Shown here: piece by piece, positions 8,672-15,773 of the stretch
Layout: the number at the start of each line of letters is the position of its first letter
Numbering within the stretch: position 1 is the stretch's first letter
NCBI GenBank assembly: GCA_018066165.1
Contig: JAGHRX010000020.1
Span: 1-21,276, forward strand
Direction: 5' to 3'
DNA: 21,276 nucleotides
From: UBA1723 sp018066165
Lineage (GTDB): Bacteria > Bacteroidota > Bacteroidia > Bacteroidales > Paludibacteraceae
Position numbers and translations under genes: made by a program
Notes under the pieces: generated by a model
What the model saw: only the letters and a program-made list of their open reading frames with translations
Databases searched by the model: none
Told to the model about the DNA's origin: nothing

Positions 8672-8706
8672 TGGCGACGGGAATCCTTCCGTCGCCATCT
8701 TTTTTT
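8672..8706 (+). terminator. intrinsic terminator of the GH30/GH43 operon
   Basis: A perfect 9-bp stem (TGGCGACGG at 8672-8680 with CCGTCGCCA at 8689-8697) with an 8-base loop, followed directly by CT and a run of T. Confidence 0.9.
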
Positions 8707-8713
8707 CTATATT

Positions 8714-8746
8714 CTTGTGATATTCAACGAGAAATTTATATATTTG
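8714..8746 (+). promoter_or_regulatory. Bacteroidetes-type promoter of the secreted hydrolase
   Basis: A -7 box TATATTTG (8739-8746) lies 21 bases after CTTG (8714-8717), a one-mismatch -33 element. A start near 8753 would leave a leader of about 20 bases before the ATG at 8774. It sits after the preceding terminator, so the third xylan-block gene can be made separately. Confidence 0.6.
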
Positions 8747-8773
8747 TCCTTAACTTAAAACACACACAATAAC

Positions 8774-9706
8774 ATGAAAACATTATTTAAGAGCGTTGCC
8801 ATCGCAGCTTCGCTTGCCTCTGCAGCAACAATTTTTGCACAGAGTTCACTTTACGTCTGCAAGAAAGACGGGACATTCGTCGAGTACGCTATCAGCGACG
8901 TCGACAGCGTTACATTCACAAAACCTGAAATGCAGGGTAATCAGCAGCCAGTGGTGCAGGAGAAAACTTTCTTCTTGAAGGGAGACAACGTAGATGTTGA
9001 TGGACCTTGTGCTTACAATTGGGATGAGCACAATGGACCAAGCGGAAAGGGAGTCTTGGCTTATCCTAAGGAGTTGTCGAATGATCCTAACGTGCTTCAT
9101 CCAGTGGTAATCTTCTGTCCGGGAGGTGGTGAGACACCAAACTCACAGCCTACAATTCCAAAGCGTCTTGCTTCTATGGGCTTTGTGGTCTATTCTGAGC
9201 CATCTTCATGGGATGGTGGTGATGCTAAGAAGGCATTCGACTGGCTTGAGAATAAAAACAATGATCCAAATTCAAGATTATACCATAAGCTAAATATGGA
9301 GCGTGTGGCTATCTGTGGACATTCACAGGGAGGTATGGAAGCCCAGGGTTGTGCTAAGATAGACAAGCGTGTGGCATGTTTGATGCTTCTTAACAGTGGA
9401 AGTTTCGACGAGCATAGCGGTTCCGTAGGTTTGACAATCCCAACAGGTATCATCACAGGTCATACAGATATGGCATACGATAATGCGGTAGGCGATTTCA
9501 ATTACCCATCAGTCACAGCGCCAATGTGGCTTGGAATCAAGGGTAATGAAGGTCACGGTTATGGACCATGGGGTGGATCTAACTGTTGTGTTGCTTGGAT
9601 CAGATGGCATTTGTGTGGAGAGACACAGTGGGAGAAAGAGTTCTTGCAAAACGGTGGAAAGTTCTGTAATGCCAACGGTTGGGAAACAAAGTGGAGAAAC
9701 TGGTAA
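8774..9706 (+). CDS. secreted alpha/beta hydrolase, putative xylan side-chain esterase
   Basis: A 310-residue exported serine hydrolase. Residues 1-23 are a signal peptide (ending IFAQ). A short module follows (about 25-50, SSLYVCKKDG and ISDVDSVTFTK) of a kind often seen after signal peptides in Bacteroidetes surface proteins; its role is unknown to me. The hydrolase domain (about 64-310) has an oxyanion stretch CPGGGE (115-120), Ser184 in GHSQGG, Asp232 in GHTDMAY and His261 in NEGHGYG. The fold resembles dienelactone-hydrolase or cutinase/PET-hydrolase-like esterases. Several cysteines (for example Cys271/272 and Cys281) may form disulphides. No carbohydrate-binding module or sorting tail is present. 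A role in removing acetyl or feruloyl esters is inferred only from its neighbours. Confidence 0.8.
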   Translation: MKTLFKSVAIAASLASAATIFAQSSLYVCKKDGTFVEYAISDVDSVTFTKPEMQGNQQPVVQEKTFFLKGDNVDVDGPCAYNWDEHNGPSGKGVLAYPKELSNDPNVLHPVVIFCPGGGETPNSQPTIPKRLASMGFVVYSEPSSWDGGDAKKAFDWLENKNNDPNSRLYHKLNMERVAICGHSQGGMEAQGCAKIDKRVACLMLLNSGSFDEHSGSVGLTIPTGIITGHTDMAYDNAVGDFNYPSVTAPMWLGIKGNEGHGYGPWGGSNCCVAWIRWHLCGETQWEKEFLQNGGKFCNANGWETKWRNW

Positions 9707-9710
9707 TGTA

Positions 9711-9743
9711 AAATGCATAATTAATAATGCATAATTCATAATT
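9711..9743 (+). repeat. AAATGCATAATT-type intergenic repeat
   Basis: A short AT-rich tract of units such as AAATGCATAATT and AATGCATAATTCATAATT between a stop codon and a terminator. It is the same degenerate repeat type as at 2981-3060, 12566-12583, 13711-13743 and 19531-19592. Confidence 0.55.
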
Positions 9744-9787
9744 GTCGGGGAACGAATCTGCGAATGGTTTGTTTCCCGACTTTTTTA
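9744..9787 (+). terminator. intrinsic terminator of the secreted hydrolase
   Basis: A 10-bp stem (GTCGGGGAAC 9744-9753 with GTTTCCCGAC 9771-9780, one G-U pair) followed by six T and ATTTT. Confidence 0.85.
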
Positions 9788-9819
9788 TTTTGGATGTTTT
9801 AATTTTTGTTTTTTACGTG

Positions 9820-9827
9820 TATATTTG
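9820..9827 (+). promoter_or_regulatory. possible -7 box for the RhuM-type gene
   Basis: TATATTTG fits TAnnTTTG and lies 25 bases before the ATG at 9853. TTTG at 9805-9808 and 9789-9792 are not at the usual distance. Confidence 0.4.
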
Positions 9828-9852
9828 CATAAGAAAATTAAAATTAAACAAA

Positions 9853-10782
9853 ATGAGTAGTAACAATACAAATTTCACTATTGGCGAGATCGTCTTGTTT
9901 CAATCCGATGAAACAATTTCCATTGAGGTCAAATTAGATCCGGAACACGATACAGTTTGGTTGTCTCAATCTCAAATGGCTGAGTTGTATGGTACGCAAC
10001 GTCAGGCTATAACCAAACATATCAAAAACATCTACGACTCTTCTGAATTGCAGAAAGAGGCAACTTGTTCCATTTTGGAACTAGTTCAAAAGGAAGGACG
10101 CAGAATGGTTCGCAGAAATGTGGAGTATTATAATCTTGATATGATTATATCCGTTGGATATAGAGTGAATACACATCAAGGAATAAAATTTCGTCAGTGG
10201 GCAAATAAGATTCTAAAAGAATATCTTCTTCACGGGTGTTCAATAAATCATCAGTTAGTTGCAATGCAAGAACGAATAGACAATCGTTTTTCGCAATTGG
10301 AAAACAGAATCTCCAAAACAGAAGACCAAATCAATTTCTTTATCCGTACCAATGTTCCTCCCATTGAAGGGATCTTTTATGAAGGACAGGTGCTTGATGC
10401 AAGAGTGTTTGCTGAAAACCTTATCCGGGTAGCCCAACGTGAGATCATCCTCGTCGACAATTATGTAGACTCAAGAACGTTTGAAATTCTGGAAATGCGA
10501 AATCCCGACGTCGAAGCTACAATTTTTGTGGAGCATATTGGGAATGGATTAAGAATGTTGCAGACAACAGCCCAAATCCAAACCGGAAGATTGATTATGC
10601 TTTCCGAAACCAGACAACGAGTGCATGACAGATTCATCATTATTGATGATTCCGTTTATCATTTAGGAGCATCGTTAAACGATCTTGGCAAACGGCTCTT
10701 TGCGTTTTCCAGATTGCAAATGCCGAAGTCTGTAATATTGAATATGATTAAAGGTTCTGAAGGGGAAAACATTAACAAATGA
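9853..10782 (+). CDS. RhuM-family protein fused to a phospholipase-D-like domain
   Basis: A 309-residue protein with two parts. Residues about 8-135 are a RhuM-type domain (WLSQSQMAELYGTQRQAITKH, NLDMIISVGYRVNT, FRQWAN), named after a gene of a Salmonella pathogenicity island and common on bacterial islands; it looks like a DNA-binding helix-turn-helix domain. A likely coiled coil spans about 136-163. Residues about 176-295 look like half of a phospholipase D superfamily domain: VHDRFIIIDD has the H-x-K-x4-D pattern with arginine in place of lysine (His258, Arg260, Asp265), followed by YHLGASLNDLGKRLFAFS. One such half would need to dimerise to form an active site. ATG 9853 is chosen because the upstream extension overlaps the terminator and promoter. 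No signal peptide. Function unknown; a defence or stress role is a guess. Confidence 0.8.
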   Translation: MSSNNTNFTIGEIVLFQSDETISIEVKLDPEHDTVWLSQSQMAELYGTQRQAITKHIKNIYDSSELQKEATCSILELVQKEGRRMVRRNVEYYNLDMIISVGYRVNTHQGIKFRQWANKILKEYLLHGCSINHQLVAMQERIDNRFSQLENRISKTEDQINFFIRTNVPPIEGIFYEGQVLDARVFAENLIRVAQREIILVDNYVDSRTFEILEMRNPDVEATIFVEHIGNGLRMLQTTAQIQTGRLIMLSETRQRVHDRFIIIDDSVYHLGASLNDLGKRLFAFSRLQMPKSVILNMIKGSEGENINK

Positions 10783-10835
10783 AAACCATGTTCAATGTTT
10801 TCTTATGTTTTTGTTTTCCGAGTTCGGTGTTTTCA

Positions 10836-10898
10836 AGACATTTTGATGTCTGTTTTCCTGTGCCCACAACGAAGTTGTTTACTTATTGGGCACGTTTT
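10836..10898 (+). terminator. two hairpins behind the RhuM-type gene
   Basis: AGACAT (10836-10841) pairs with ATGTCT (10846-10851), followed by GTTTTCC. A second structure has an outer stem GTGCCC/GGGCAC (10860-10865 with 10888-10893) and an inner ACAAC/GTTGT stem, followed by GTTTTCT. Either could stop transcription; neither has a strong T-run. The rest of 10783-10969 holds the next promoter. Confidence 0.4.
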
Positions 10899-10910
10899 CT
10901 GTTCAATCCA

Positions 10911-10943
10911 TTTGCGAAACTTGAAATAAAACAATTAAATTTG
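10911..10943 (+). promoter_or_regulatory. Bacteroidetes-type promoter of the DUF2974 gene
   Basis: TTTG (10911-10914), 21 bases, then TAAATTTG (10936-10943): both elements match the consensus. The ATG at 10970 is 27 bases beyond the -7 box. Confidence 0.65.
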
Positions 10944-10969
10944 TGACATATCCTTAAATGATTTGAATT

Positions 10970-12148
10970 ATGAACATGCTCGACTATCTTGAATGGCGTG
11001 GAGATTTGACGTTTGACAGGGATCCGTTTAACGAAGTGGATGCCCTAATCTTCTCATTGATTTGTTATTATGAGTTTGAGCAGTTCTATCAGGTTATGAC
11101 CGATGTGAAAGGTTATACGCTTGCCGAGTATGTCACTCTTCATGAGGAAAACGAGCAGATCTTTGGGGAGTTAATCAAAAAGATTGATATCGAAAGTGAT
11201 ATTCTCCCCAAAAAGACAGCCCCGTATGTTTTGTATAATGCAGTGAAGACGGAGAGGTTTGCCAACATCCGCATCGTCGACTTTAGGAATATTTTTGATG
11301 AGGAAAGGGTAATCCAGTTTGCTGCCACGACATTTGAGTTGCCTGATGGCAAAAGGGTAGTGGCGTATCGTGGCACTGATACCTCCATCATAGGTTGGAA
11401 AGAGGATTGTATGCTCTCTTATCTTAGAGAAATTCCAGGTCAGGCTGAGGCTGTAAGGTATATGAATGAATCAGCCACGGGCAAGAAACACATTCTTGTC
11501 GGACACTCAAAAGGAGGAAATGAGGCACTCTATGCTTATCTTAGAATGAAAGAGGAGCGTCTCGACGACGTGATTGCCGTCTATAATTTCGATGGGCCGG
11601 GATTCCTCGACAAGATTCAGGAAACACCACGTTACAAAGCAACAAAAGATAAGGTTCACAGCTACGTTCCGTCGGACTCTATCGTAGGAATGCTTCTTGA
11701 GCATGAGGAGGATTACAAGACGGTGAAGAGTAATTCGGAGGGAATCAAACAGCACAACCCTCTGCCTTGGGAGGTCAAGCGAAACGCCTTGGTGACAGAT
11801 ATAAAGAATGAGTGGGTGAGAGAGGTCGCGGACAACACGTTCTCCGATTTCTTGAATAAGATGACGCTTGAGGACCGAAAGTTTGTTACAGAAAAAGTCT
11901 TTTCTATTGTGAATCGCTGTGGAGCTAAGAGCTTCCTCGATTTGCAGAAGAATGCGATTAACAACACTAAGATAATCTGGTCTGCTTACACCAGTCTGCC
12001 AGAAGATCAGAAAGAGAAGTTGCTAAGGGCAACCAAATGTTTAGGATTATCTTGGGCTTCAAGTTACAGAAACGGAATAAACGAAGTGAAAAATGGTGAT
12101 GACAAGCCTTTGCTTAAACTATTTTTCAAATTGGTAAAACGAGTGTAA
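10970..12148 (+). CDS. DUF2974 (Mbeg1-like) lipase-fold protein
   Basis: A 392-residue protein of the alpha/beta hydrolase type. The opening MNMLDYLEWRGDLTFDRDPF is typical of the DUF2974 family, best known from Firmicutes. AYRGTD (132-137) corresponds to the lipase-class-3 oxyanion segment, Ser180 lies in GHSKGG, Asp235 in VPSDSIVG and His262 in KQHNPLPWEV are likely partners, so the triad looks intact. A helical C-terminal region (about 270-392) carries no recognised domain. No signal peptide is seen, which suggests an intracellular lipase or esterase; the substrate is unknown. The PH-domain gene follows 32 bases later and is probably in the same transcript. The rarity of this family in Bacteroidales, as far as I know, hints at transfer, but base composition is not clearly different. 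Confidence 0.78.
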   Translation: MNMLDYLEWRGDLTFDRDPFNEVDALIFSLICYYEFEQFYQVMTDVKGYTLAEYVTLHEENEQIFGELIKKIDIESDILPKKTAPYVLYNAVKTERFANIRIVDFRNIFDEERVIQFAATTFELPDGKRVVAYRGTDTSIIGWKEDCMLSYLREIPGQAEAVRYMNESATGKKHILVGHSKGGNEALYAYLRMKEERLDDVIAVYNFDGPGFLDKIQETPRYKATKDKVHSYVPSDSIVGMLLEHEEDYKTVKSNSEGIKQHNPLPWEVKRNALVTDIKNEWVREVADNTFSDFLNKMTLEDRKFVTEKVFSIVNRCGAKSFLDLQKNAINNTKIIWSAYTSLPEDQKEKLLRATKCLGLSWASSYRNGINEVKNGDDKPLLKLFFKLVKRV

Positions 12149-12180
12149 ACTAAAATTTGATAAACTAAAAATTTGATACT

Positions 12181-12558
12181 ATGGGACTATTAGACATGGT
12201 GTTAGGCAACTCATCAGAAGTGTCGCAGCAGGAGATCGACAAGAATTTTAACGGAGTATTGTTTGAAGGAGAGACAGTGGAGAAGGGGTATAAGGTGGTT
12301 CGTGACATTTGGTTGTTCACATCGCATCGTCTTATCATTCTTGACATTCAGGGACTCACAGGAAAGAAGAAGGAGTATCATTCTGTGCCATATAAGTCAA
12401 TCCGTCAGTTCTCAATCGAGACAGCTGGAGAGTTTGACGATGATTGTGAGATGAAGCTTTACGTGGCAGGATTGTCGTTGCCTCTATCTTACGAGTTTAA
12501 GAAAGGTGTTGACATTATTGGCATCCAGAGAAAGTTGGCAGAGCACATCTGTAAATAA
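12181..12558 (+). CDS. small bacterial PH-domain protein (PF08000 type)
   Basis: A 125-residue single-domain protein. The segment WLFTSHRLIILDIQGLTGKK (residues about 44-63) followed by PYKSIRQFSIETAG is the signature of bacterial pleckstrin-homology domain 1. The fold normally forms oligomeric rings and may bind proteins or membranes; no enzymatic residues are expected. It lies 32 bases after the DUF2974 gene, across a near-perfect direct repeat of AAACTAAAATTTGAT, and is followed by a strong terminator, so it is probably the last gene of that transcript. Whether it works with the lipase-like protein, for instance at the membrane, is not known. Confidence 0.82.
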   Translation: MGLLDMVLGNSSEVSQQEIDKNFNGVLFEGETVEKGYKVVRDIWLFTSHRLIILDIQGLTGKKKEYHSVPYKSIRQFSIETAGEFDDDCEMKLYVAGLSLPLSYEFKKGVDIIGIQRKLAEHICK

Positions 12559-12565
12559 AAAGTCT

Positions 12566-12583
12566 AAATGCGGAATGCAAAAT
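12566..12583 (+). repeat. short AAATGCGGAATGC repeat copy
   Basis: AAATGCGGAATGCAAAAT directly upstream of the terminator; the first 13 bases are identical to 19542-19554. Confidence 0.45.
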
Positions 12584-12586
12584 AAA

Positions 12587-12618
12587 AAAAACGGATAGGT
12601 TTGCGCCTATCCGTTTTT
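12587..12618. terminator. bidirectional intrinsic terminator
   Basis: A 13-bp A/T-extended stem with core ACGGATAGG (12591-12599) and CCTATCCGT (12606-12614), loop TTTGCG. It has an A-run on one side and a T-run on the other and separates two convergent transcripts. Confidence 0.92.
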
Positions 12619-12634
12619 CGTTTATTTCGAATTG

Positions 12635-12985
12635 TTATTGTTCCAATTCTTTATTCAAGACATCAAGTTTTTTGTTGATGATCTTGATTGCTCCATCATA
12701 GATCTCCTTAAATTCAATCGGATTCTTTGAGTAGTAAGCTACAGCAGAATCGAATTCGGCTGCGGTCACTCCATGCTGGTGAAGAAAATCAACGTATACA
12801 AGATTCATGTCGAGATTCTTGATCTCCCTCAGTTCATGTTTGGACACACCGTCGAGCATATAATAGTCAGCCACCATCTGCGTCATTTTCTTCTTCTCTA
12901 TCGGAGCCTTCTCCTGACAAGACGAGAAAAAACAAGAAGCGAGGAGAGCGAGCGACGTCGCCAATATTATGCTATTCTTTTTCAT
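12635..12985 (-). CDS. DUF4296 lipoprotein
   Basis: A 116-residue predicted lipoprotein. The N-terminal export signal has two possible lipid cysteines, Cys18 in LLASC and Cys23 in FSSC; the mature part is mainly helical and charged, with the DUF4296 features (MVADYYMLDGV, FLHQHGVTAAEFDSAVAYY). Function of the family is unknown. The start overlaps the last 14 bases of lspA, so translation is probably coupled. This lspA-DUF4296 pairing is a common Bacteroidales arrangement, as far as I recall. Its product would itself be a substrate of the lipoprotein signal peptidase encoded just upstream. Confidence 0.85.
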   Translation of the reverse strand: MKKNSIILATSLALLASCFFSSCQEKAPIEKKKMTQMVADYYMLDGVSKHELREIKNLDMNLVYVDFLHQHGVTAAEFDSAVAYYSKNPIEFKEIYDGAIKIINKKLDVLNKELEQ

Positions 12986-13670
12986 TGCTTTCTGATTTAG
13001 ACTCTATTTCGACGGAATTGTTATCGTTTTGGTTATCGTTTTGGTTATCGTTATCGTTTTCGTTATCTTCTCCCATGAATTTCGACAACTCCTTACGTTC
13101 AAACACAAGCACGCTGAACACACCTGTGCAGACAGCGCTGTCGGCTATATTAAACACTGGGCGGAAGAAGATATCACCACCGAAGACGGGAACCCATTCA
13201 GGCAGACGGCAAAGCGGGAAATAGAGCATATCCACAACCTTTCCATTAAGCCATGTGCCATATCCACCGTCGGCAGGCATAAACTCTGCAATCTGACGAT
13301 GAGAGTCGCTGAAGAGAACGCCGTAGAACACACAGTCGATGATATTGCCGAGAGCACCTGCCGTGATAAGCGTCATGCAGACGATGAATCCAGTCTTGTA
13401 ACCCTCCTTGATAAGTTTTCTGATGATATAGATAAGGCCGCCGACGGCAATGATTCTAAAGAGTGTAAGGAAAACCTTTGGCCCCATCTCGATGCTGAAT
13501 GCCATTCCATTGTTCTCCTGGAAGTTGATTTGAAACCAGTCTGCGATCCAGATACTCGAGCCCAACGCCATGTGCGTCTTCACCCAAATCTTAGAAATCT
13601 GGTCCAAAACTATAACAGCTATGAAAATTGCGATGCAAATGAATCGCTTGTCCTTTAGAATTTTGTTCAT
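12972..13670 (-). CDS. lspA: lipoprotein signal peptidase (signal peptidase II)
   Basis: A 232-residue membrane aspartic protease that cleaves the signal peptide from prolipoproteins after lipid attachment. Four membrane segments are expected; the catalytic aspartates are Asp112 in GNIIDCVFYG and Asp177 in FNIADSAVCTG, and Asp23 in VLDQISK is also conserved. An insertion of about 40 residues between the two catalytic motifs is typical of Bacteroidetes LspA. The C-terminus (about 200-232) is an unusual acidic and asparagine-rich tail with repeats of D-N-x-N, encoded by a simple repeat. I use ATG 13670 rather than TTG 13673. It overlaps the DUF4296 gene by 14 bases. Confidence 0.95.
   Translation of the reverse strand: MNKILKDKRFICIAIFIAVIVLDQISKIWVKTHMALGSSIWIADWFQINFQENNGMAFSIEMGPKVFLTLFRIIAVGGLIYIIRKLIKEGYKTGFIVCMTLITAGALGNIIDCVFYGVLFSDSHRQIAEFMPADGGYGTWLNGKVVDMLYFPLCRLPEWVPVFGGDIFFRPVFNIADSAVCTGVFSVLVFERKELSKFMGEDNENDNDNQNDNQNDNNSVEIESKSESNEKE
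13020..13067 (-). repeat. 6/12-bp simple repeat inside lspA
   Basis: On the plus strand GTTATCGTTTTG occurs twice in tandem, followed by GTTATC, GTTATC, GTTTTC and GTTATC. On the coding strand this gives the N/D/Q-rich tail. Units are multiples of three, so slippage would change tail length without breaking the frame. Confidence 0.85.
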
Positions 13671-13686
13671 CAAAATTAATTTTCTG

Positions 13687-13694
13687 CAAAAATA
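13687..13694 (-). promoter_or_regulatory. possible -7 box of lspA-DUF4296
   Basis: Minus-strand TATTTTTG fits TAnnTTTG and lies 16 bases before the lspA ATG, so the leader would be very short. No -33 element recognised. Confidence 0.35.
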
Positions 13695-13710
13695 GGGATT
13701 TTTGTCGAAT

Positions 13711-13743
13711 TTAATTCATAATTCACAATTCATAATGCATATT
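13711..13743 (-). repeat. AATTCATAATT-type intergenic repeat
   Basis: AT-rich units AATTCATAATTCACAATTCATAATGCAT directly behind the histidine kinase stop; the same degenerate repeat type as at 9711-9743. Confidence 0.5.
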
Positions 13744-14949
13744 TCATCCTTCTTTCACCTCCACTTCTATCGTCAGTCCACCTCCTGGTGTGGCGTAGGC
13801 TTTGGCAGAACCTCCGTATTGGAACGCTATGTTCTTGACGATGGCAAGTCCAAGACCGGTGCCTCCAAGTCGACGTGAACGGCCTTTGTCTATACGGTAG
13901 AATCGTTCGAAAAGGTGGGGCAGATGTTCGGCTGGCACACCTATTCCGTTGTCGGTGAAGGTGAAGGTATAGCGGTCGCCTGATGTCTGCACCTCCACTT
14001 TGAAATATGTGGCTTCAGTGGCGTAGGCGATGGCGTTGCTGAAGATGTTGCGGAATAGAGAGTAGATGAGCGATGCGTCGCCTGTCATCGGTAGTTTGTC
14101 AGGAATGTTCATCTGCAGCTGCATCTTGTTCTCTGTGAATCTTGCCGATGTCTCTTCCTGTATCTGACGTAGAATATCTGCTGCGTCTATCGGTGTTTTT
14201 GGTCGGATGATGTGTGCCTCGTCCAGACGGGTGAGTGTGCTCATATCCGATAGCAACTGACTCAATCGTCTGCTTTGTGAATGACATCTTTCGAGGAAAG
14301 CGTGTCTTTTCTCTTCAGGCATCGACGGGTTGGACACCAACGTCTCCAGATAGCCTTCGATTGTTGCGGCTGGAGTTTTCAACTCATGTGCGGCATTCTC
14401 TGTAAGCTGTCGTTTGATGCGTTGTTTCTCTTTCTCGCTATATTCAAATCGGTGACGGAAATAGGTGGCGGTGGCAATAAGTAGAAGAATGCCGACAGTG
14501 TAATAAAGGAATGTGTAGTCGTGCTCCAACGAACGTGTCAGTTCGGCAGAGTAGGGCACGGATGATCGCACTATCTTGTCGTCGAATCGCGTCGCAGAGT
14601 AGAAATACATCTCACCATTAGTCTCGGATGCTCGTTTGATGGCATAGCCGTTACCGTGTTGCAGAGCCTCTTGGATCTCCTCACGCTGAAGGTGGTTGCG
14701 CATGTTATACACCTCTTCTTCTGAGTCGGACAACACATTTCCATTGATATCGGTAACGGTTACGCGGATATGCGAATCCCCACGTCCTTCAAGGAAATGA
14801 TAGTTGTTGAGCTGCAGTTGGGAGTGCAGTATGTCGACGCGGAAAGCGTGCTCGCGTCGGTACTCATAGATTCCGAAGAAGAGCGTGAAGAGGCTGGCAA
14901 GAATGGTCGCAGCGACAAAGATTCTGTTTGTGAGACGAGTCTGTATCAT
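13744..14949 (-). CDS. sensor histidine kinase, PhoR-like
   Basis: A 401-residue membrane sensor kinase. Membrane segments at about 9-29 and 146-164 enclose a periplasmic sensor region of about 115 residues with no recognised fold. The phospho-acceptor is His188 in AAHELKTPAATIEGY; the ATPase part shows an N box (RNIFSNAIAYA, 300-310), DNGIGVP (333-339), an F box (FERFYRID) and GGTGLGLAI (362-370). The start at ATG 14949 overlaps the response regulator stop as ATGA, showing translational coupling; a longer frame to 14991 would overlap it by 46 bases. The HELKTP motif and OmpR/PhoB-type partner put it in the PhoR/ResE group. The signal is unknown; phosphate is suggested by the neighbouring transporter. 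Confidence 0.92.
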   Translation of the reverse strand: MIQTRLTNRIFVAATILASLFTLFFGIYEYRREHAFRVDILHSQLQLNNYHFLEGRGDSHIRVTVTDINGNVLSDSEEEVYNMRNHLQREEIQEALQHGNGYAIKRASETNGEMYFYSATRFDDKIVRSSVPYSAELTRSLEHDYTFLYYTVGILLLIATATYFRHRFEYSEKEKQRIKRQLTENAAHELKTPAATIEGYLETLVSNPSMPEEKRHAFLERCHSQSRRLSQLLSDMSTLTRLDEAHIIRPKTPIDAADILRQIQEETSARFTENKMQLQMNIPDKLPMTGDASLIYSLFRNIFSNAIAYATEATYFKVEVQTSGDRYTFTFTDNGIGVPAEHLPHLFERFYRIDKGRSRRLGGTGLGLAIVKNIAFQYGGSAKAYATPGGGLTIEVEVKEG

Positions 14950-15659
14950 TTGCTGAACATATATCCGTAGCCGAATTTGGTGCGCAGACACTCACCATAT
15001 CGTCCTATTTTCTTTCTTATTCGTGTGATATTGACGTCGACGGTACGGTCGAGCACAATCGCGTCGTCGGGCCAAACGGTCTGAAGAATTTTTTCTCTTG
15101 AGAAGACTTGTTGAGGCTTGGAAAGCAGAAGTGCCAACACCTCAAATTCAAGTTTGGAGAAGGCGATTTCCTCTCCGTCGACAGTGCATTCCTTGCGATC
15201 GAGATTAAGCACGATGCCCTCAAACTGGATAATATTCTCTTTTGGGGCGGAAGTGGCGTCGACGTGGGGATTATCATTCTGGCTCGACGCTATTCTTCTC
15301 AACACAGCCTTCACTCTGGCTTTCACCTCACTGATGCGGAAGGGTTTGCAAATATAGTCGTCGCTGCCGAGATTGAAACCAGTCAGAAGGTCCGACTCCA
15401 TTGTTTTGGCAGTGCAGAAGATAATTGAAATGTTGGCGGTGCGAGGATTGTTTTTCAGCTCCTTAGCCCATTCAAATCCTGATTTTGGAGTCATCATCAC
15501 GTCGAGAAGGATAAGGTCCACCGGTTGTTCATCCAATATTTTCTGACCATCATCAGCACTCTCCGCCACCTGTACATCGTAGTCTTCCATTTCAAGATTG
15601 AAACGGAGAATCTCACAGATATCCGGCTCGTCGTCGACTATAAGAATTCGTTTTGCCAT
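14946..15659 (-). CDS. OmpR/PhoB-family response regulator
   Basis: A 237-residue DNA-binding response regulator. The receiver domain (1-120) has the acidic pocket at Asp9-Asp10-Glu11, phospho-acceptor Asp53 in LILLDVMMT, Thr83 and Lys105 in CKPF. A winged-helix effector domain (about 140-237) contains FSKLEFEVLALLL, RTVDVNITRIRKKIG and a FGYGY wing. OmpR/PhoB regulators bind tandem direct repeats with about 10-11 base spacing. It is first in a two-gene operon with its kinase. No repeat array like those at 16823 and 18836 is visible in its own upstream gap (15660-15773), which holds only one TTGTAACAA at 15748-15756. Confidence 0.93.
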   Translation of the reverse strand: MAKRILIVDDEPDICEILRFNLEMEDYDVQVAESADDGQKILDEQPVDLILLDVMMTPKSGFEWAKELKNNPRTANISIIFCTAKTMESDLLTGFNLGSDDYICKPFRISEVKARVKAVLRRIASSQNDNPHVDATSAPKENIIQFEGIVLNLDRKECTVDGEEIAFSKLEFEVLALLLSKPQQVFSREKILQTVWPDDAIVLDRTVDVNITRIRKKIGRYGECLRTKFGYGYMFSK

Positions 15660-15773
15660 AGCTTTATTAGATTTCTGAGTGCAATGTTAGTCAATTTCAT
15701 TCAAATATCACTCACCAAAATCTAATCAGCCCATGATTTTAATAATATTGTAACAAATTGGAGGGGATGGTCG

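Noticed and set aside
10779..10946. A 55-codon plus-strand frame starting in an ATGA overlap with the RhuM-type stop
   Set aside because: It runs through two hairpins and both elements of the best promoter in the gap, and its Phe/Cys-rich composition looks like translated non-coding DNA. It could only be rescued by conservation.
13029..13658. A 209-codon plus-strand frame opposite lspA
   Set aside because: The minus strand encodes a clear signal peptidase II with both catalytic aspartates; this frame is its shadow.
15660..15773. A possible phosphate-type array before the two-component operon
   Set aside because: Only one TTGTAACAA copy (15748-15756) is present; units placed by the 7-base rule from the minus-strand GATATTTG do not match the consensus.
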